Part shown: positions 1 to 8,209 of the stretch, in pieces
How the letters are laid out: the number at the start of each line of letters is the position of its first letter
Numbering within the stretch: position 1 is the first letter of the stretch
Assembly: GCF_900114435.1 (NCBI RefSeq)
Contig: NZ_FOZK01000001.1
Location: 62,001 to 126,000, forward strand
Reading direction: 5' to 3'
Source: Halomicrobium zhouii
Lineage (GTDB): Archaea > Halobacteriota > Halobacteria > Halobacteriales > Haloarculaceae
DNA length: 64,000 nt
The notes under the pieces: generated by a model
What the model saw: only the letters and a program-made list of their open reading frames with translations
Database searches by the model: none
What the model was told of the DNA's origin: nothing
Position numbers and translations under genes: made by a program

Positions 1-1
1 A

Positions 2-298
2 GAGTTCGCGAACGAGGCCCCGGCCGACCGCGTCGTCATGGGCTACTACGACGCGACGGAGCCAGACGGAGACAGCGGCTACGAGTACCTCGACGCGGCG
101 CTAACCGCGCTCGCGCCCGGCGGAACGATTCACGTCCACGAGGCGACGCCGAACGACCTGGTGTTCGACCGCCCCATCGAGCGACTGCGGGACGCCGCCG
201 CAACGGTCGACCGCGAGGTCGAGGTATTGGAGACGCGCGAGGTCAAGAGCTACAGCGAAGGGGTCGCCCACGTCGTCGTGGACGCCCACGTGGACTGA
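2..298 (+). CDS. C-terminal part of Trm5/Tyw2-like tRNA methyltransferase (partial)
   Basis: The 5' end lies outside the window; about 98 residues are visible before the TGA at 296-298. The segment ADRVVMGYY..., a hydrophobic strand, LAPGGTIHVHEA and a closing HVVVDAHVD match the last strands of the class I SAM-dependent fold in the Trm5/Tyw2 group (tRNA guanosine-37 N1-methylation or wybutosine-type transfer). The nucleotide-binding motifs themselves are not in view, so the assignment rests on the C-terminal pattern only. The downstream gene is convergent, 52 nt away. It could be another class I methyltransferase, but the YLDAALTALAPGG...HE arrangement favours Trm5/Tyw2. Confidence 0.6.
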   Translation, partial: EFANEAPADRVVMGYYDATEPDGDSGYEYLDAALTALAPGGTIHVHEATPNDLVFDRPIERLRDAAATVDREVEVLETREVKSYSEGVAHVVVDAHVD

Positions 299-350
299 CG
301 GCAAAGTACGTGGCCGGTGGGCGAAGTCGGAGAGAGTCGGCGGGGTCGCC

Positions 351-1754
351 CTACGAGATGGTCACGTCCACCGTGTCCGTGCTCGTGGTGCCCTCGTTGT
401 CGGTGGCGGTGAGGGTGACGGTGTAGGTGCCCGCCGAGTCGTAGCGCTCGTCGGTGTACCAGCCCCTGCCCGTCGACCCGTTGCCCAGTTTCCACTGGAG
501 ATCGGTGATCCAGGTGCTGTTGCCCGTCTCGTCGCTGATCCAGAACTGCATCAGGTCGCCGACCGACCCGGACGTCGCTCCCGGATCGATGGAGGCGACG
601 AGGTCACCTGACGGCGGCACCTCCGTCTGGGGCGGCGTCTCCGTCCCGGGCGTTTCCGTGTCGGGCGCCTCCGTCTCCGGCGTGTCGGTCTCTGGTGTGT
701 CCGTCTCTGGTGTGTCCGTCTCTGGTGTGTCCGTCTCTGGTGTGTCCGTCTCTGGCGTCTCGGTGTCTGGTGTGTCCGTCTCCGGCGTTTCGGTATCGGG
801 CGTCTCCGTCCCGCCGCCGTCGCCGAGCTTGTCGTAGACGACGCCGAAGTAGTCGCTCTCGGTGTACGTATCCGCCGAACAGTCGTCGCCCCAGTAGGGG
901 TCAGCCATGTTCATCGGGTCGTCGGAGCCGTCGCCGTTCCAGGCCCAGCCGATCACCGGCCAGCCGAGTTGCTTCGCGTAGTCGATTATCGCCGACCAGT
1001 CGGCGCCGGTACTGTCGGCGTAGTTGCCGAACTCGCCGATCATGCAGGGGTAGCCCGTCTCGTCCATGACGTCGAGGTCCGCGGGAACCAGATTCTGGCC
1101 CGTCGTCGCGTTCCAGGCCGAGGGATAGACGTGGGCGGAGAGGATCAGGTTCTCGTCGTCGATCCCTTCGACGGCGTCGGCCAGCCGGTAGGTCCCCTGG
1201 CCCCAGCCCGGGGCGTCACAGACGATCGGCCCCGAGTAGCTCGTCCCGTCCCGGACCGTGCTGATCGCGTCGTCGTACGCCGACGCGTACTCGTCTGCGG
1301 TGACGTCGTGGTTCCCCCACTCGTTCATCATGTTGACCGTGATATCGGTGTCGGCCGAGAGGGTCTCGTAATGTTCGACCCAGAACTCAGCCGCGTTCTG
1401 GAGCGCCGAGGCCTCGGGCGACCCGTTGTCAGGGTAGTGGTGATACGTCGCGATCACGTTCAGGCCGTTCTGGCCGGCCTCGTCGATCCACCGCTTTGCG
1501 TCCTCGACCGTCGTGGCCACCTCGCCGAAGGAGAACGGCTCGATCTCGATCCGGACAGTCTCGATGTCCGGGTAGTCGGTCAGCAGGTCCCAGCCCAGAT
1601 CCTGGTCCCCGTCGCAGAAGTACGACGGCTGGAGGTTGACGCCGTCGCCGAACGAGGCCCCGTCGGCCGTCGCGTTCGAACTGCTCGCCAGTACGCCTGC
1701 GCCGATGACGGTCCCCGCTGCAGAGGACCGAAGTAGCTCGCGTCGTGTGTACAT
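351..1754 (-). CDS. Secreted GH5 endoglucanase (cellulase) with PKD domain
   Basis: Predicted extracellular beta-1,4-glucan hydrolase, 467 aa. A Tat signal is seen at residues 1-30 (RRELLR at 4-9, then a hydrophobic stretch and an Ala-rich site). The catalytic TIM barrel runs to about residue 312. NMMNEWG contains the likely acid/base Glu145 and MIGEFGN the likely nucleophile Glu241, the usual GH5 pair. A linker of about 65 residues built from TDTPET-type repeats (about 316-380) follows, then a C-terminal PKD-like beta-sandwich ending near the stop. The Thr/Glu/Pro linker repeats are reflected as short tandem DNA repeats around 655-815, a place where repeat number may vary. Monocistronic; convergent with the upstream methyltransferase. 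Confidence 0.88.
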   Translation of the reverse strand: MYTRRELLRSSAAGTVIGAGVLASSSNATADGASFGDGVNLQPSYFCDGDQDLGWDLLTDYPDIETVRIEIEPFSFGEVATTVEDAKRWIDEAGQNGLNVIATYHHYPDNGSPEASALQNAAEFWVEHYETLSADTDITVNMMNEWGNHDVTADEYASAYDDAISTVRDGTSYSGPIVCDAPGWGQGTYRLADAVEGIDDENLILSAHVYPSAWNATTGQNLVPADLDVMDETGYPCMIGEFGNYADSTGADWSAIIDYAKQLGWPVIGWAWNGDGSDDPMNMADPYWGDDCSADTYTESDYFGVVYDKLGDGGGTETPDTETPETDTPDTETPETDTPETDTPETDTPETDTPETDTPETEAPDTETPGTETPPQTEVPPSGDLVASIDPGATSGSVGDLMQFWISDETGNSTWITDLQWKLGNGSTGRGWYTDERYDSAGTYTVTLTATDNEGTTSTDTVDVTIS

Positions 1755-1976
1755 GGGTTCGTACCCGGGACGAATCGTTCACAACAGCTGGTGATAAATA
1801 TCTAGCACCGTTCTGACTTGTTTTATCTACTGCATATGATCGTAGAAATGTCGCGGCTGGTGAACAGACGGTGGCCGTCTCGGCCTGGGGTGGCGATCGG
1901 GAGCTTCGGCGGCGTCGACGGTCGCTGACGGAGCGACGGCGGGAACGGTCGTAACACATACCTTGGTCGCCTCCAA

Positions 1977-2072
1977 ATGCCCGACATGGACAAGCAGCAG
2001 GTCATCGCCATCATCTTCGTCCTCCTGATGATCGGTTCTTCCATCGTCGCCGGTGCCGTCTCGCTGTTCTGA
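1977..2072 (+). CDS. 31-residue single-span membrane microprotein
   Basis: ATG to TGA encodes 31 aa: a short polar head (MPDMDKQQ) followed by one continuous hydrophobic helix and a C-terminal Leu-Phe. The acidic/polar start, clean codon use and position in an otherwise empty gap of about 400 nt support a real gene. Haloarchaeal genomes contain many such single-span microproteins. The function cannot be read from the sequence; a membrane-bound regulatory or assembly peptide is possible. Met4 is an alternative start. Confidence 0.5.
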   Translation: MPDMDKQQVIAIIFVLLMIGSSIVAGAVSLF

Positions 2073-2157
2073 CCGTGGTCGTCGTCGGTGCAACTCCCTA
2101 CCCGATGCCCCACCGGGCGACCAACCCGGCGTCGACACCGACTGGTGAGCACCGCCC

Positions 2158-3267
2158 GTGAGCGAAGCCAGCTACCGCTGTGACGACTGCGGCGCCGAGT
2201 ACCCGGCCGACGGCCCCTGGCGATGTGACTGCGGCCACGCGCTCGACTACGCGGACCGGTCGGTGCCCGACGCCGGCGCGCCGGACCCGCTCTCCCTCGA
2301 CCGGGGTCGCGGCCTCTGGACGTTCGACGCGTTCCTCCCCGTCGAGCGGCGCGTCACACTCGGCGAGGGGTGGACGCCGCTGGTGGACGCCCCCTCCTGG
2401 GACGCCCAGTTCAAACTGGAGTACCTGTTCCCGACGGGGAGTTTCAAAGACAGGGGCGCGGCGACGACCGTCTCCCAGGCGCTGGCGCTGGGCGTCGACC
2501 GCGTCGTTGAGGACTCCTCGGGTAACGCCGGCCTCGCTATCGCGACATACGCCGCCAGGGCCGGCATCGACGCGGAGATCTACGTCCCGGCGGACGCCAA
2601 AGCGGGTAAGCTCCGGGCCATCGAACGCACCGGGGCCGACGTCGTCCGGGTCGAAGGATCCCGGGCAGACGTCACCGACGCCTGTATCGCGGCGGTCGAA
2701 TCCAGTCCGCCGGCGAGCGAGGGCGGCGCCTGGTACGCCAGCCACGCCTGGAACCCGGCGTTCTTCGCGGGCACCGCGACGTGGGCGCTGGAACTGGCCG
2801 CCCAGCGGGAGTGGACGGTCCCCGACGCCGTCGTCACGCCGCTGGGCCACGGAACGCTCTTCCTGGGCGCGTACCGCGGCTTCCGGGCGCTCGAACGCGC
2901 CGGCTGGACCGACGACGTGCCGCGACTGCTGGGCGCGCAGGCGACCGGCTACGCCCCGTTCGAGACGGCAGATGTGACGGGTGGCTCTGAGGAACCGACC
3001 AACGACGAGGCGGCCGGCATCCAGATCCGGGAGCCGGCCAGGGCCGACCAGATCCGGCAGGCCATCGAGGGGACCGACGGCGCGGTCGCGGCCGTCGACG
3101 CCGCGGTGACCGCGGCCGAACGGGACAGGCTGGCCGAAGCGGGCTTCCACGTCGAACCCACCTCGGCCACGGCGACGGCGGCGCTCTCGCGGTTCCGCGA
3201 GGACGGTATTCTCGACGACTCCGACGACGTGGTCGTCGCCCTCACCGGCAGCGGCCTGAAAGGATAG
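2158..3267 (+). CDS. thrC: Threonine synthase (PLP-dependent)
   Basis: 369 aa, GTG start at 2158. Threonine synthase makes L-threonine from O-phosphohomoserine. An N-terminal zinc-ribbon-like segment (C8, C11, C23, C25) is typical of archaeal members. The PLP lysine lies in SFKDRGA (Lys97), the phosphate-binding loop is SSGNAG near 120-125, and the C-terminal TGSGLKG is the threonine-synthase form of the cofactor-facing loop. Haloarchaea often carry two or three thrC paralogues, so this may be a paralogue with a related PLP-lyase role rather than the main enzyme. No operon partner is seen; the next gene is convergent after 9 nt. Confidence 0.82.
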   Translation: MSEASYRCDDCGAEYPADGPWRCDCGHALDYADRSVPDAGAPDPLSLDRGRGLWTFDAFLPVERRVTLGEGWTPLVDAPSWDAQFKLEYLFPTGSFKDRGAATTVSQALALGVDRVVEDSSGNAGLAIATYAARAGIDAEIYVPADAKAGKLRAIERTGADVVRVEGSRADVTDACIAAVESSPPASEGGAWYASHAWNPAFFAGTATWALELAAQREWTVPDAVVTPLGHGTLFLGAYRGFRALERAGWTDDVPRLLGAQATGYAPFETADVTGGSEEPTNDEAAGIQIREPARADQIRQAIEGTDGAVAAVDAAVTAAERDRLAEAGFHVEPTSATATAALSRFREDGILDDSDDVVVALTGSGLKG

Positions 3268-3276
3268 AAACCGCCG

Positions 3277-4200
3277 CTATCGTGCGCTCTCGACCAGGTC
3301 CGCCGCGAGCCGCGCGGCCGCCTCCGCCGTCTCCCCGAGGACGAAGGTGATCGGTTCGATGCCGAACGCGCCCTCGTGATAGAGCACGCGTGGTACCTCC
3401 CCGCCGCGCGCCGCGAACTGTTCGCGGAGTCGTTCCCCGCGGTTCTCGTACTCGGCGTCGAACGCCAGGGGATCGATCCCACGGTCGCGGGCGGCGTCGA
3501 GCAGCGCGTCGTCGGTCGCGAGGTTGACCGCGCCGCGGGTCGCGGGGTCGACGCCCGTCGCCGCCAGCAACAGCGTCGAGACGTGTTTCGAGGCGCCGAA
3601 CTCGGGATTCGCCGGCACCTCGACGCGGCCGCCGATGGCGTAGATGCGGCCCGGAATCGCGGCGACGTCGGTCGGGTCGGCGGCCTCCGGCAGCGCACCG
3701 CCGACGTTCGAGCCGACGTTGGGAACGAACGCGGCCATCCCCGGGCTCGTCGCGAGGACGCGGGCGCCCTTGCGAACGCTCGCGAGCACGTCCCGCTCGG
3801 CGCTGAGCACCTGGTCCTGGCCTCGCACGCACAGGTCACAGCCCAGCCCCTGCAGGGCCGGCATCGCCTCCTCGTGGAGTTCGCAGATCGGCCCGCGGTC
3901 CTCGAAGGCCCGCACGAGGTCCAGCACCTCGGCGAGCGCGTCGTAGGGGTCCATCTCGCCGCCGGCGAGGCCGTCGGCGACGCGCTCGACGGTCTCGGCA
4001 GTCCGCGGGTGGTCGGCGATGCGCGCTTCGACCGGGGGCGCGTCGCCCACGTACTTCGAGACGGCGGCCTGGGTGACGCCGAGGTGGTCGGCGATCTCCT
4101 GCTGGGTGAGCCCGCGGTCGGCGAGTTCCCGTGCCAGCAGCACGCGGAGCGTGGGCAACACCTGCTCGACGACGACCTCGCTCGGCAACCGCAGCGACAT
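3277..4200 (-). CDS. HTH-ThiN transcriptional regulator (ThiR-like)
   Basis: 307 aa. The N-terminal helix-turn-helix (LTQQEIADHLGVTQAAVSKY, about residues 29-48) is followed by a linker with CDLC and then a ThiN-type domain (about 130-307), the fold used as thiamine-phosphate synthase in ThiDN. HTH-ThiN fusions are known in archaea as thiamine-responsive repressors of thiamine genes, so this is probably a regulator and not a biosynthetic enzyme. The start at 4200 was preferred over longer in-frame extensions because a TATA box sits 25-30 nt upstream, giving a leaderless mRNA. No thiamine gene lies beside it here. Confidence 0.72.
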   Translation of the reverse strand: MSLRLPSEVVVEQVLPTLRVLLARELADRGLTQQEIADHLGVTQAAVSKYVGDAPPVEARIADHPRTAETVERVADGLAGGEMDPYDALAEVLDLVRAFEDRGPICELHEEAMPALQGLGCDLCVRGQDQVLSAERDVLASVRKGARVLATSPGMAAFVPNVGSNVGGALPEAADPTDVAAIPGRIYAIGGRVEVPANPEFGASKHVSTLLLAATGVDPATRGAVNLATDDALLDAARDRGIDPLAFDAEYENRGERLREQFAARGGEVPRVLYHEGAFGIEPITFVLGETAEAAARLAADLVESAR

Positions 4201-4224
4201 GCAGCCACGTTGGGCGACGCCCGG

Positions 4225-4231
4225 TATAAAT
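4225..4231 (-). promoter_or_regulatory. TATA box of the HTH-ThiN gene
   Basis: ATTTATA on the minus strand, centred 28 nt upstream of the ATG at 4200. This spacing implies transcription starting at or next to the start codon, as is common in haloarchaea, and decides the start. Confidence 0.6.
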
Positions 4232-4329
4232 CGTGAGTGGTCGACCGTGCACACCCACCCGTGTGGCATGTTGGCACGTATAACCCTACTGAATGAAACT
4301 CTTATTACGCTGAACTGCGCAGTACGAGT

Positions 4330-4989
4330 GTGACTTACGATACCGTCGTCTTCGACAACGACGGTGTCCTCGTCGGTCGAACCAGTTTCGACGTCCTGCG
4401 GGAGGCGACCCAGGACACGTTCGAACAGTTCGGTGTGACCGACCCGGACCCCGACCACGTCGAAGACATGACCATCGGTGCGACCCCCCGACAGGTCAAC
4501 GACATCTGTACCACGTACGATCTGCACCCCGACACGTTCTGGCGCGCACGCGACGACACCATGTCGCGTGCCCAGCAGGAAGAGGCACGCGCCGGCCGGA
4601 AGACGTTCTACGACGACGTCGACACGCTCGCGGACCTCGACGCCGCGATGGGCATCGTCAGCTCGAACCAGCAGGCCACCGTCGACTTCCTGCTCGACCA
4701 CTTCGACGTCGGACACCACTTCGGCGCCGCCTACGGTCGCGAGGCGACCATCGAGAGCCTCGACCGCCGGAAGCCAAACTCCCACTACATCGACCGCGCG
4801 CTCTCGGATCTCGACGCCGACTCCGCGCTGTTCGTCGGCGACAACGAGTCCGACATCCGAGCCGCCGAGAACGCCGGCATCGACTCGGCGTTCATCCGCC
4901 GGCCCCACCGGACGGACTGGGAGCTCAACGTCTGGCCCACCTGGGACATCGACTGCCTGGACGACCTGCACCAGATCTGTAGCGCGTAA
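4330..4989 (+). CDS. HAD-superfamily hydrolase (phosphoglycolate phosphatase-like)
   Basis: 219 aa, GTG start. All HAD motifs are visible: FDNDGV near the N-terminus (nucleophile Asp9 and general acid Asp11), a Ser-Ser-Asn motif II (GIVSSN), the motif III lysine in RKPNSHYI, and GDNESDI as motif IV. An alpha-helical cap lies between motifs I and II. The probable reaction is phosphomonoester hydrolysis, but the substrate is unknown. An A/T-rich TTATTA at 4302-4307 may be its TATA box. It is transcribed divergently from the HTH-ThiN gene, 129 nt away, so shared regulation is possible but not shown. Confidence 0.78.
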   Translation: MTYDTVVFDNDGVLVGRTSFDVLREATQDTFEQFGVTDPDPDHVEDMTIGATPRQVNDICTTYDLHPDTFWRARDDTMSRAQQEEARAGRKTFYDDVDTLADLDAAMGIVSSNQQATVDFLLDHFDVGHHFGAAYGREATIESLDRRKPNSHYIDRALSDLDADSALFVGDNESDIRAAENAGIDSAFIRRPHRTDWELNVWPTWDIDCLDDLHQICSA

Positions 4990-5216
4990 CGCGGCGACGG
5001 GCGCTCACGCGCTCGCAGGCCACACTGGCCGACAGCGACTGCGCCGCTGCTCGTTCCGTCCCTCGCTCCTCCAGACACCTGGCCCGACGAGCGGCCGCTG
5101 AACCAACCGCCTGACCGCCCGGCCTGCCGTCAGTCCGGCCGGGTCGACCGCTCTCCGACGCCGATCGTGTTACCGAAACCGAAGATTTCCGCCGTTCAGA
5201 CGGCCTTTATCGCCAG

Positions 5217-5223
5217 CTTTTAA
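5217..5223 (+). promoter_or_regulatory. TATA box of the NRAMP-like gene
   Basis: CTTTTAA, about 27 nt before the ATG at 5248. A second A/T patch (CTTTAT, 5205-5210) lies just upstream. The spacing favours ATG 5248 over GTG 5236 as start. Confidence 0.5.
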
Positions 5224-5247
5224 CGAAACCCCCCAGTGGTACCACCG

Positions 5248-6588
5248 ATGAGTAACGTGACTTCGGCGGAGGAGTCGGCCGGCGTCAGCGAGACGCTCAC
5301 CGAGTATCTCGGCGAGATGGGGCCCTCCTGGGTGGCGGGAGCCGTCGCCGCCGGCCCGGCGACCATCGGGAGCCTGGTCACCGCCGGCGGGGCGTACGGC
5401 TACAGCATGTTGTGGGTGGTCGTGCTTTCGGCCGGGGCGGGGGCGCTCGCACAGTACCTCGCGATGCGGCTGGGCCTCCTGACGGAGCGGGGCATCGTCG
5501 GCGTCGTCGAGGACACCCTCGGCGAGACGTGGGCGTGGCTGCTGGTCGCCGACGCCGTCGTGGCCTCGGGCGTGGCGCAGCTGGTGATCATGAAGACCGT
5601 CGCAACCGTATCCGCGACCGTAACGGGCGTCGACGCCAGGATCTGGGGCGTCGCCTGGGCCGTGGTGCTCGCCGCCGGCCTCGCCGGCCGGGGGTACCGG
5701 TTCCTCGAAGTCGCGGCGAAAGTACTGGTGCTGGGGGTCGTCGTCGCCTTCGTCGCCAGCCTGTTCGTGGTGCCCATCGACGCCGGCGCGGCCGCCGCGG
5801 GGCTCGTCCCGAGCGTCCCGCCGGGTGGCGCGCTCGTCGCCGCGGGCATCCTCGGCGGCGCCGTCCACATCACGCTGATCACGATGCACTCCTACACGAT
5901 GCGCTCGCGCGGGTGGACCCGCGAGGACTACGGCCTGGCGACGTTCGACGTCGGCGCGTCGATGCTCGTCGCCTTCGGCGTCTACAGCCTCGCCATCTTC
6001 CTCGTGGCGGCGAGTGTCCTCACCTCTGGCGACCTCACCGCCGTCGGCGCCGCACAGGCACTGGGCCCCGTCGCCGGCGACAACGCACAGCTCCTGTTCC
6101 TCGTCGGCCTCTGGGGCGCCGCCGTCTCGACGCTGGGCGCCAACACCATCGTTCCGCCATTCCTGCTTGCGGACAAGTTCGGCTGGGGAACGACGGTCGA
6201 CGACAACAGATACCGCGCGCTGCTGGTCGGCGTCGCGCTGCTGTCGGCGCCGGGCGCGTTCATCGGCGGCGCGGTGCTGGGCCAGCTCGTCCTCGTGCTC
6301 GCGCTCGGGACGGTCGGGACGCCGTTCGCCATCGCGGTCGTCCTCTACCTGTTGAACTCCGACGCGGTGGACGTGCCGAACTCCACCCTCTCGAACGTCG
6401 GCGGACTGGCGCTGGTGACCGTCGCCGGTGCCCTGGCGGCCAACTTCGTCCGCGAGCAGGTCGCGGGCGGCGTCACGCCGCTCTCCGGGTTCGTGCTCGC
6501 CTTCGCGGTCGCGCTCGGCCTGGCCACCGTCGGCCTCCTGGCGAAGTACGTCACCGAGGAACTCGGAACGGGGTCGCAGACGGCGTGA
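5248..6588 (+). CDS. NRAMP-related metal-ion transporter (divergent motifs)
   Basis: 446 aa integral membrane protein with about 11 helices. The overall pattern (GPSWVAGAVAAGPATIGSL in helix 1, a conserved helix 6 with MHSYTM) is that of the NRAMP/SLC11 superfamily of divalent-metal symporters. The helix-1 metal motif DPGN is replaced by GPAT and the helix-6 MPH position reads HIT, so the canonical Mn/Fe ligands are missing. It may carry another ion (Mg2+ as in NRAMP-related Mg transporters) or another substrate. The stop overlaps the GTG of the next gene (GTGA), implying translational coupling with a P-loop protein. Confidence 0.7.
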   Translation: MSNVTSAEESAGVSETLTEYLGEMGPSWVAGAVAAGPATIGSLVTAGGAYGYSMLWVVVLSAGAGALAQYLAMRLGLLTERGIVGVVEDTLGETWAWLLVADAVVASGVAQLVIMKTVATVSATVTGVDARIWGVAWAVVLAAGLAGRGYRFLEVAAKVLVLGVVVAFVASLFVVPIDAGAAAAGLVPSVPPGGALVAAGILGGAVHITLITMHSYTMRSRGWTREDYGLATFDVGASMLVAFGVYSLAIFLVAASVLTSGDLTAVGAAQALGPVAGDNAQLLFLVGLWGAAVSTLGANTIVPPFLLADKFGWGTTVDDNRYRALLVGVALLSAPGAFIGGAVLGQLVLVLALGTVGTPFAIAVVLYLLNSDAVDVPNSTLSNVGGLALVTVAGALAANFVREQVAGGVTPLSGFVLAFAVALGLATVGLLAKYVTEELGTGSQTA

Positions 6589-7160
6589 GCGACCTCCCCT
6601 TCCCGCTGGCCGGGTCGACCCTGATCGTCGGCCCGTCGAACACCGGGAAGACGCGGCTCACGGCACGGGCCCTGGAGACGTGGATCGAACGCGAGGGAAC
6701 CGAGGGTCTGGTCGTCCTGGACTTCGCGCCCGAACTCGAACGCGACGGCCGTCTCCTCGGCGGGCGGCTCGACCGCTTCACGGCGATTCCGGACGACGGC
6801 TGGGTCGGGCGGCTGGAAGCGCACGCGCCGCGCGCGTCGGCCGGCAGTCAGTCTGACGCCGTCGCGCTCGCCGAGGAGAACGCGGAACGAGCGGACCAGC
6901 TTCTCGACGCGGCGCCGGCCGAGCCCCGGGCCGTCTTCGTCAACGACGCCACGATTCCCCGGCAGCACGACGCCGACGCGCCCCACCGCGTCCGCGACTA
7001 CTGCGACCGGGCGGACGTGGCCGTCCTCAACGCGTTAGAGAGCGACGAACTGGGAGCCGACCATCCGGTCTCCCGCGTCGAGCGGGCGACGGTCGCGGCG
7101 CTCCGGGAGTGGGCGACGCGGACTGTTTCGCTGAGCCGTGGCTCACCAGCGGGAGAGTGA
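6585..7160 (+). CDS. P-loop nucleotide-binding protein coupled to the transporter
   Basis: 191 aa, GTG start overlapping the stop of the NRAMP-like gene by 4 nt. A Walker A loop (GPSNTGKT, about residues 16-23) is followed by a strand VVLDFAPE that could supply the Walker B acid, and later FVNDAT and VAVLNALES. It resembles small KAP/RecA-like or kinase-like ATPases without a recognised family. Tight coupling suggests that it modulates the transporter or handles its substrate, which is inference. No membrane segment. Confidence 0.6.
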   Translation: MSDLPFPLAGSTLIVGPSNTGKTRLTARALETWIEREGTEGLVVLDFAPELERDGRLLGGRLDRFTAIPDDGWVGRLEAHAPRASAGSQSDAVALAEENAERADQLLDAAPAEPRAVFVNDATIPRQHDADAPHRVRDYCDRADVAVLNALESDELGADHPVSRVERATVAALREWATRTVSLSRGSPAGE

Positions 7161-7192
7161 CCGAGTAAGAAGAGAGACCGGGCGAGGCGACC

Positions 7193-7429
7193 TCACCGCC
7201 ACTGTGCGATGGAGACGACCAGGTCGTGGTTGGCGGCGAGCCAGCAGGTCTCGGCGGCGGCCTCGTCCGCTTCCTCTTCCGGATAGAAGATGCAGCGACG
7301 TGACCCGTCGGCGCGCGGCTCGACGACGGTCGACAGCGGGTACTTGGGGAACTCGTCCTGGGGCAGCGGCGAGGTCGGTCCGCTCTCCATGAGCGGGTCG
7401 CGTGATTCGGATGGCGGCTCGTGGCTCAT
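7193..7429 (-). CDS. Small conserved haloarchaeal protein (DUF7511-like)
   Basis: 78 aa, soluble and acidic. The N-terminal third is Pro/Ser rich; the C-terminal part (CIFYPEEEADEAAAETCWLAANHDLVVSI) resembles a short haloarchaeal domain often listed as DUF7511, with a C-x-Y-P strand and a W-x-A segment. No catalytic motif is visible. It is convergent with the P-loop gene upstream. The family identification is from memory and tentative; that it is a genuine gene is supported by acidic composition and lack of competing frames. Confidence 0.55.
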   Translation of the reverse strand: MSHEPPSESRDPLMESGPTSPLPQDEFPKYPLSTVVEPRADGSRRCIFYPEEEADEAAAETCWLAANHDLVVSIAQWR

Positions 7430-7590
7430 CGACAGCAGCTTGCAACTACAGAGGCATTGTTATCTGGCGTCTACCACCGTTCACGCGGCGTTATCGTTAC
7501 TGAGTCAATCATTCGATCCGACATATCGAAGTGATAAGGTACCCGGCGACGACCGACACGGCTTTTCGCCTCGCCCCCGCTATCCCACGC

Positions 7591-8010
7591 GTGACCGACC
7601 TCACCGCACACCACGTCGGAACGACCGTCTCAGACCTGGAGCAGGCCGTCGAATTCTATCGCGACGTCCTGGGCTTCGACGTTCTCACGGAGTTCGAGAG
7701 CTCCGGAGAGTCGTTCGCAACCGGCGTCGGCGTCCCGAACGCGACCGGAAAATTCGCCCACCTGGACGCCCAGGGAGTTCGCGTCGAGTTGATCGAGTAC
7801 GACCCCGCGGGCGAACCCTGCACCGCCGAGAGCGTCAACCAGCGCGGGGCCAAGCACCTGGGCTTCGAAGTCGACGACGTCGGCGCCTTCTACGAGTCGC
7901 TGCCGGACGACGTGGAGACCCTGAGCGAGCCACAGACGACGCCCACGGGTGCCCGGATACTGTTCATCCGCGACCCAGAGGACAACCTAATCGAGATAAT
8001 AACTCCCTAA
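7591..8010 (+). CDS. VOC-superfamily (glyoxalase/dioxygenase-like) protein
   Basis: 139 aa from the GTG at 7591, chosen because the domain starts there (VTDLTAHHVG); the longer in-frame extension to 7531 has no domain content. Two beta-alpha-beta-beta-beta modules are visible. Likely metal ligands are His8 (HHVG), the Glu in VELIEYD, the His in KHLGF and the Glu in NLIEI, the classic VOC set. Candidate activities are lactoylglutathione lyase, methylmalonyl-CoA epimerase or ring-cleaving dioxygenase; the sequence alone does not decide. It is convergent with tiaS, with a duplicated fragment lying between them. Confidence 0.75.
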   Translation: MTDLTAHHVGTTVSDLEQAVEFYRDVLGFDVLTEFESSGESFATGVGVPNATGKFAHLDAQGVRVELIEYDPAGEPCTAESVNQRGAKHLGFEVDDVGAFYESLPDDVETLSEPQTTPTGARILFIRDPEDNLIEIITP

Positions 8011-8052
8011 ACGGAAGGGCTCGCGATGTTAGGCGATCGATCATCGCCGCGA

Positions 8053-8106
8053 TCACCGCTCGGGATACGTCGGCGCGTCGAAGCCACCCCGGACCAGCGG
8101 TTTCGC
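8053..8106. repeat. Duplicated fragment of the tiaS 3' end (copy 1)
   Basis: This 54-nt segment matches the last codons of tiaS (8210-8263) with about four mismatches, in the same orientation. It lies in the 200-nt gap between the VOC gene and tiaS and is out of coding context. It looks like a tandem partial duplication that pushed the old tiaS end away. Confidence 0.75.
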
Positions 8107-8108
8107 AA

Positions 8109-8170
8109 CCACCTTTTTCTTCGTCGGGTCGCCTGCGGCGACCACTCCTCGAAAAATCTGGACCAAAAAA
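8109..8170 (+). repeat. Dispersed intergenic repeat, type II (short copy)
   Basis: ACCTTTTTCTTCGTCGGGTC followed by a GC-rich spacer, CCACTCCTCGAAAAA and an A-run. The same boxes in the same order occur at 44570-44646. The A-runs and T-run flank GC-rich pairing sequence, so it may act as a terminator-like structure. Confidence 0.5.
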
Positions 8171-8209
8171 GGCGCGTGCTCGCCACAGGCTCGCACGCGG
8201 TCGAATTAC

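Noticed and set aside
3277-4971. 564-residue reverse frame for the ThiN regulator
   Set aside because: The N-terminal 257 residues are antisense to the HAD gene; a TATA box places the start at 4200.
5412-7160. 582-residue forward frame
   Set aside because: Its first two thirds are a +1 shadow of the NRAMP-like gene; only the last 191 residues (from GTG 6585) are real.
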